Assembly (NCBI GenBank): GCA_963678675.1 | Contig: OY783195.1 | Location: 31,639,006-31,703,005, forward strand | Reading direction: 5' to 3' | Origin: Xiphydria camelus | Lineage: Eukaryota; Arthropoda; Insecta; Hymenoptera; Xiphydriidae | Length of the DNA stretch: 64,000 nucleotides | Shown: positions 62,297 to 64,000 of the stretch, piece after piece | Numbering within the stretch: position 1 is the stretch's first letter | Layout: each line of letters opens with the position of its first letter | Notes under the pieces: generated by a model | Told to the model about the DNA's origin: nothing | Database searches by the model: none | What the model saw: only the letters and a program-made list of their open reading frames with translations | Program-made: the position numbers and the translations under genes

Positions 62297-62526
62297 CTGA
62301 GAAAACATTTATTTACAGTTAATATACGTATACTCGATTATGGCAAAAGAAATATGTCTTTGGACCAAGTAAATATTAATTGGCTATTACTCTACTTTTT
62401 TTTTTGTGAGTGAAAGAGACTTTCTAATAATTAACATTATATATTCACCTGGCCCAACGAAATATTTCTTTCACCGCAATCGTAAGTTTACATTTACTAA
62501 CTACAAATAAACTCTACTCTCAGTGC
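62297..62526 (+). mobile_element. Family I element
   Basis: Best copy: ACTGAGAAAACATTTATTT on the left, CAAATAAACTCTACTCTCAGTG on the right. Again uses the CACTGAG-type terminus but has its own interior. Confidence 0.78.
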
Positions 62527-64000
62527 AGACGAACATCGTTACACGCAATCAGACGTATACATACATACATATGTAGAGTCGATTCTTCGCGATCGGTACG
62601 ATCCTCCGTCTCACCGTAGAATGTTTGCAATCCTCCTCGGCGTAATCGAAGGTAAAGAGAGGAACGCTTAGATGCGCCACACTCGGAAGTCGAAGTTTCT
62701 CTCGTCAAACGAGCGAAGCAACGTCGAAGCGACGTTTCCCGGAATTGAATAAATTATACGAGCGACGACACTTTGGCGTGCCTCCGCTTCTTTCGCCGAG
62801 GAAACGCTCCGCGTGCGCGTGATTCTCATCGAAACAACCAACGGATCTACCGGAAGCGCCTCGGTCGTTCGTTCGTCCCTCGCGTTCGTTCGAAAGTACC
62901 CCATCGTCGTTACACTTTACCGACGCGGGGTGCCGGTAACGAACGTCGGCAAACGGCAAATCGAGCGTAATTTCCTCGATCGAGATCCCCGCCCGGCATT
63001 CTATCAAGGAAGTGGATGACGATGGCGAGTGGATGCGGACGAGGAGGGTGGGAATAATAAAACCACAGCCACAGCGAATCGCGAGTGCCGAACCAAGATC
63101 GTTGTTCGTAATTTATTCGTATTCTCGGAGAAATTACATACTGCACAGTGCGGGTGCAATTGCCCGATCGTTGAACGTCGTTAACCCTGTAGCATAAAAC
63201 GCGCGCTTCAAGCTCGAACTCCTTTACCCCTTCGTGCGACGCGAGCTTCTCGCCGATGAACTCAACTCAACCTTTTCACCGAAATTTTCAGCGAGATAAA
63301 AGAGAGTAAACCGGCGGGATACGAGGTACCCGCGTTTCGTGCGGTCGAACGATCAACGGCGGCGACTTTTTCCCCGTGTTTTATCTCGAGCCCCGTCGCC
63401 GCGTTACACGTGGGTACATTCTGTGGGTTACTACGGTGGTAGTCCACTGGTGCGTGCCGCACGCGCGCACGCACGCACGTCCGCCTTCCCGTCGGTTAAC
63501 GTTACCGTTAACCCGAGAGGGACGCTGGTTATCCCTCGGACGATCGCGGGGGAAGGTGAATTAAAAGGTCGGGTCGATCGGTTCGGTGGACCGTAGCAAA
63601 TTTCCCCATTCAATTTCTCAAAGTGTACGTGATGCGACAAAATTTCAGCGGAATTTTGAGTCTTTATTTTATTTCGGAGACATAGCCGTGTATATTTTGA
63701 CGATCGATTCTCTTCGGTCCGATCAATACATATGTACGTAGAATCTATGTATAAAGACCTCTTTCGAAGATCGAGAGGGAACTTTGCGAAAGAGAAGATC
63801 TTCGTTGCACTTTTCTTCGGCGGTCGGGTAAACTCCCCCCGAATGAAATACAAAAAACGCCAGCACGGCACTCGAAAGTTGACCGAAGGTGTTCCGGTAA
63901 GACGCGACACGTTTCACCCGCACTGCTCGGTTCATCCGGCGCAACGAAGGCCGATCGCCACCTTCATTTTCTGCTGTTGTATCCCGAGAGATTCCTCGCG

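Larger units (their letters stand above)
55724..64000. other. No further exon recognised downstream
   Basis: Probably intron or 3' flank of the membrane-protein gene. Contains the inverted repeat at 57.6 kb, family D and I elements and a CpG-rich block at 59.5-61.7 kb with long chance frames on both strands. No phase-0 acceptor followed by a convincing coding stretch was found. Confidence 0.5.

Overview
The window looks like a piece of an insect nuclear genome, most likely hymenopteran (ant, bee or wasp). Four things point that way. Coding exons are short, have canonical GT..AG borders and are separated by introns of 2 to 16 kb. The unique DNA is rich in CpG, so long arginine-rich open frames occur by chance on both strands. 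(CT)n/(GA)n microsatellites are frequent. Small AT-rich inverted-repeat transposons are dense. The order assignment is an inference; nothing in the window names the species. No tRNA, rRNA or CRISPR array was seen, and nothing bacterial.

Main gene (minus strand, 38647 down to 4051 or beyond the left edge). Five exons join in frame (phases 1, 1, 1, 0) into at least 757 codons. Exon 1 carries the start. Exons 2 to 4 and the first residues of exon 5 make a domain resembling a PH (pleckstrin homology) fold. Exon 5 (4051-5790) encodes a long, mostly disordered Ser/Arg-rich tail with a charged helix and two short motifs that recall the N-terminal half of supervillin. A strong donor inside exon 5 suggests the gene may continue past the left edge. 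The introns hold most of the mobile elements.

Other genes. A plus-strand exon at 55149-55413 encodes an 84-residue N-terminal piece of a small single-pass membrane protein of unknown family. A plus-strand orphan exon (888-1083) of unknown family lies near the left edge. The rest of 38.7-55.1 kb and 55.7-64 kb shows no recognisable coding exon.

Mobile DNA. At 15793-18446 two decayed 3' halves of a piggyBac-like transposon lie head to head as a foldback of about 2.65 kb. Several unrelated families of short elements share the same terminal bases (CACTGAG followed by A-rich sequence), and the clearest copies are flanked by TA, as expected for Tc1/mariner-type mobilisation. Two of these elements carry another inserted inside them. 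There are also a hAT-like 655-bp element, several single-copy foldbacks, one nearly perfect 57-bp-arm hairpin (46406-46551), and a family of inverted-repeat units forming a local array at 14.56-15.62 kb.
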